Shown: positions 47,065-47,502 of the stretch, piece after piece
Numbering within the stretch: the first letter of the stretch is position 1
Layout of the letters: each line of letters opens with the position of its first letter
Origin: an uncultured Pelagibacteraceae bacterium
GTDB taxonomy: Bacteria > Pseudomonadota > Alphaproteobacteria > Pelagibacterales > Pelagibacteraceae
Length of the DNA: 47,502 bases
Direction: 5' to 3'
Assembly: GCA_902588635.1 (NCBI GenBank)
Contig: CACIPW010000004.1
Span: 1-47,502, forward strand
Translations under genes and position numbers: made by a program
Notes under the pieces: model-generated
Seen by the model: the letters and a program-made list of their open reading frames with translations, nothing else
The model's database searches: none
What the model was told of the DNA's origin: nothing

Positions 47065-47186
47065 AAAATTTTTTTAATAGCAAAATAAAAAAAATACTAT
47101 TTATAGTTTTAATTGTTTTAGGTATTGAATTTTCTGGACACGGTATATTCGCTTCACTAATGAGATTTTTGAATTCACTAAATTAG
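47061..47186 (+). CDS. Small membrane protein, function unknown
   Basis: A 41-residue reading frame starts with ATG overlapping the GT39 stop (ATGA) and ends TAG, five bases before the following GT2 start codon. The peptide has a basic start (MKNFFNSKIKKI), one hydrophobic stretch LFIVLIVLGI and a C-terminal segment GHGIFASLMRFLNSLN. The tight coupling on both sides argues that it is real. It could be a partner or stabiliser of the neighbouring glycosyltransferases. I do not recognise the family. Confidence 0.55.
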   Translation: MKNFFNSKIKKILFIVLIVLGIEFSGHGIFASLMRFLNSLN

Positions 47187-47190
47187 GTTT

Positions 47191-47502
47191 ATGAAAATAA
47201 AGATATTAATTCCTATCTATAATGACTGGCGATCAGTTTTTGAACTTCTAAAAAATATTGACCAAGAAATCAATGATGTTAGTGCCGAAGTATCTGTATT
47301 AATTGTTAATGATGGATCAAACGAAGAAAAAGAGGAAGCAAATTTTGAATTTAAAAATATTAAATCGGTCAAAATAATAAATATGGAAAAAAATAAAGGA
47401 CATGCACGATGTAATGCTGCAGGTTTAAAATATATATTCGAAAAAGAAGATTTTGATTATGTTATTCCAATGGATGGAGATGGCGAAGATAGACCTGAAG
47501 AA
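47191..47502 (+). CDS. Family 2 glycosyltransferase, N-terminal part
   Basis: 104 codons are visible; the gene continues past the right edge. The GT-A fold is clear: KILIPIYNDWRSVFELL, LIVNDGSNEE, NKGHARCNAAGLKYIF and the metal-binding region IPMDGDGEDRPEE. It resembles polyprenyl-phosphate sugar synthases (DPM/ArnC type), which would supply the lipid-linked donor to the GT39 enzyme upstream. The start ATG is five bases after the small membrane gene. Confidence 0.88.
   Translation, partial: MKIKILIPIYNDWRSVFELLKNIDQEINDVSAEVSVLIVNDGSNEEKEEANFEFKNIKSVKIINMEKNKGHARCNAAGLKYIFEKEDFDYVIPMDGDGEDRPEE

Noticed and set aside
1-47502. CRISPR array, toxin-antitoxin pair or known phage defence system
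   Set aside because: No regularly spaced repeats, Cas-like genes or typical small paired genes were found on either strand.

Overview
The window is a gene-dense, AT-rich alphaproteobacterial chromosome segment. Its best fit is the SAR11 clade (Candidatus Pelagibacter and relatives). The evidence is the very low GC content, spacers of a few bases or none, start/stop overlaps, a proteorhodopsin gene followed by a 2Fe-2S ferredoxin and a thioredoxin-reductase-like ferredoxin-NADP reductase, the alphaproteobacterial single-cysteine style DksA, and SAR11-like gene order. The assignment rests on gene content read by eye, not on a phylogeny.

Layout. 1-6618: end of yebC, a phage-type ruvC, the Tol-Pal envelope cluster (tolQ, tolR, tolA, tolB, pal, cpoB) and tilS. 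6682-13066: ftsH, folP, glmM, thiD, purA, a tightly packed housekeeping run. 13063-14978 (minus): rluD and the heat-shock sigma factor rpoH. 15002-15078: tRNA-Arg(TCG). 15119-22166: an accessory-looking block with an 850-residue epimerase/cupin/methyltransferase fusion, two family 2 glycosyltransferases, a radical SAM protein and a two-gene ABC exporter. 22166-30677: tsaC, xseB, ispA, dxs, aroC, pdxH, a long-chain polyprenyl diphosphate synthase, an S49 peptidase and glyQ. 30680-37232: glyS, ppdK, nadC, nadA. 37293-37378: tRNA-Leu(GAG). 37386-42199: a methyltransferase, ygfZ, a dihydroorotase-family gene and prpE. 42417-45250: proteorhodopsin, ferredoxin, ferredoxin reductase and a glutathione S-transferase. 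45247-45663 (minus): dksA. 45742-47502: a GT39-type membrane glycosyltransferase, a 41-residue membrane peptide and the start of a GT2 gene.

How the genes work together. dxs and ispA, with the polyprenyl synthase, form the isoprenoid/quinone theme. The isoprenoid pool also feeds retinal for the proteorhodopsin, but no carotenoid or retinal gene is present here. The rhodopsin carries glutamine at the spectral tuning site, so it should absorb blue light. A strong intrinsic terminator separates it from the ferredoxin/reductase/GST genes, which suggests different transcript levels. Four of the convergent gene pairs share exactly four bases at their stops, and a fifth pair abuts with no spacer; this is extreme compaction. 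No spacer exceeds 300 bases; the longest is the 217-base leader of the rhodopsin gene.

No CRISPR array, insertion sequence, integrase or obvious defence system was seen. The most unusual items are the three-domain sugar-modification fusion, the tRNA-Lys-like hairpin in the rhodopsin leader, the replacement-type RuvC without ruvAB, and the small membrane peptide at the right end.
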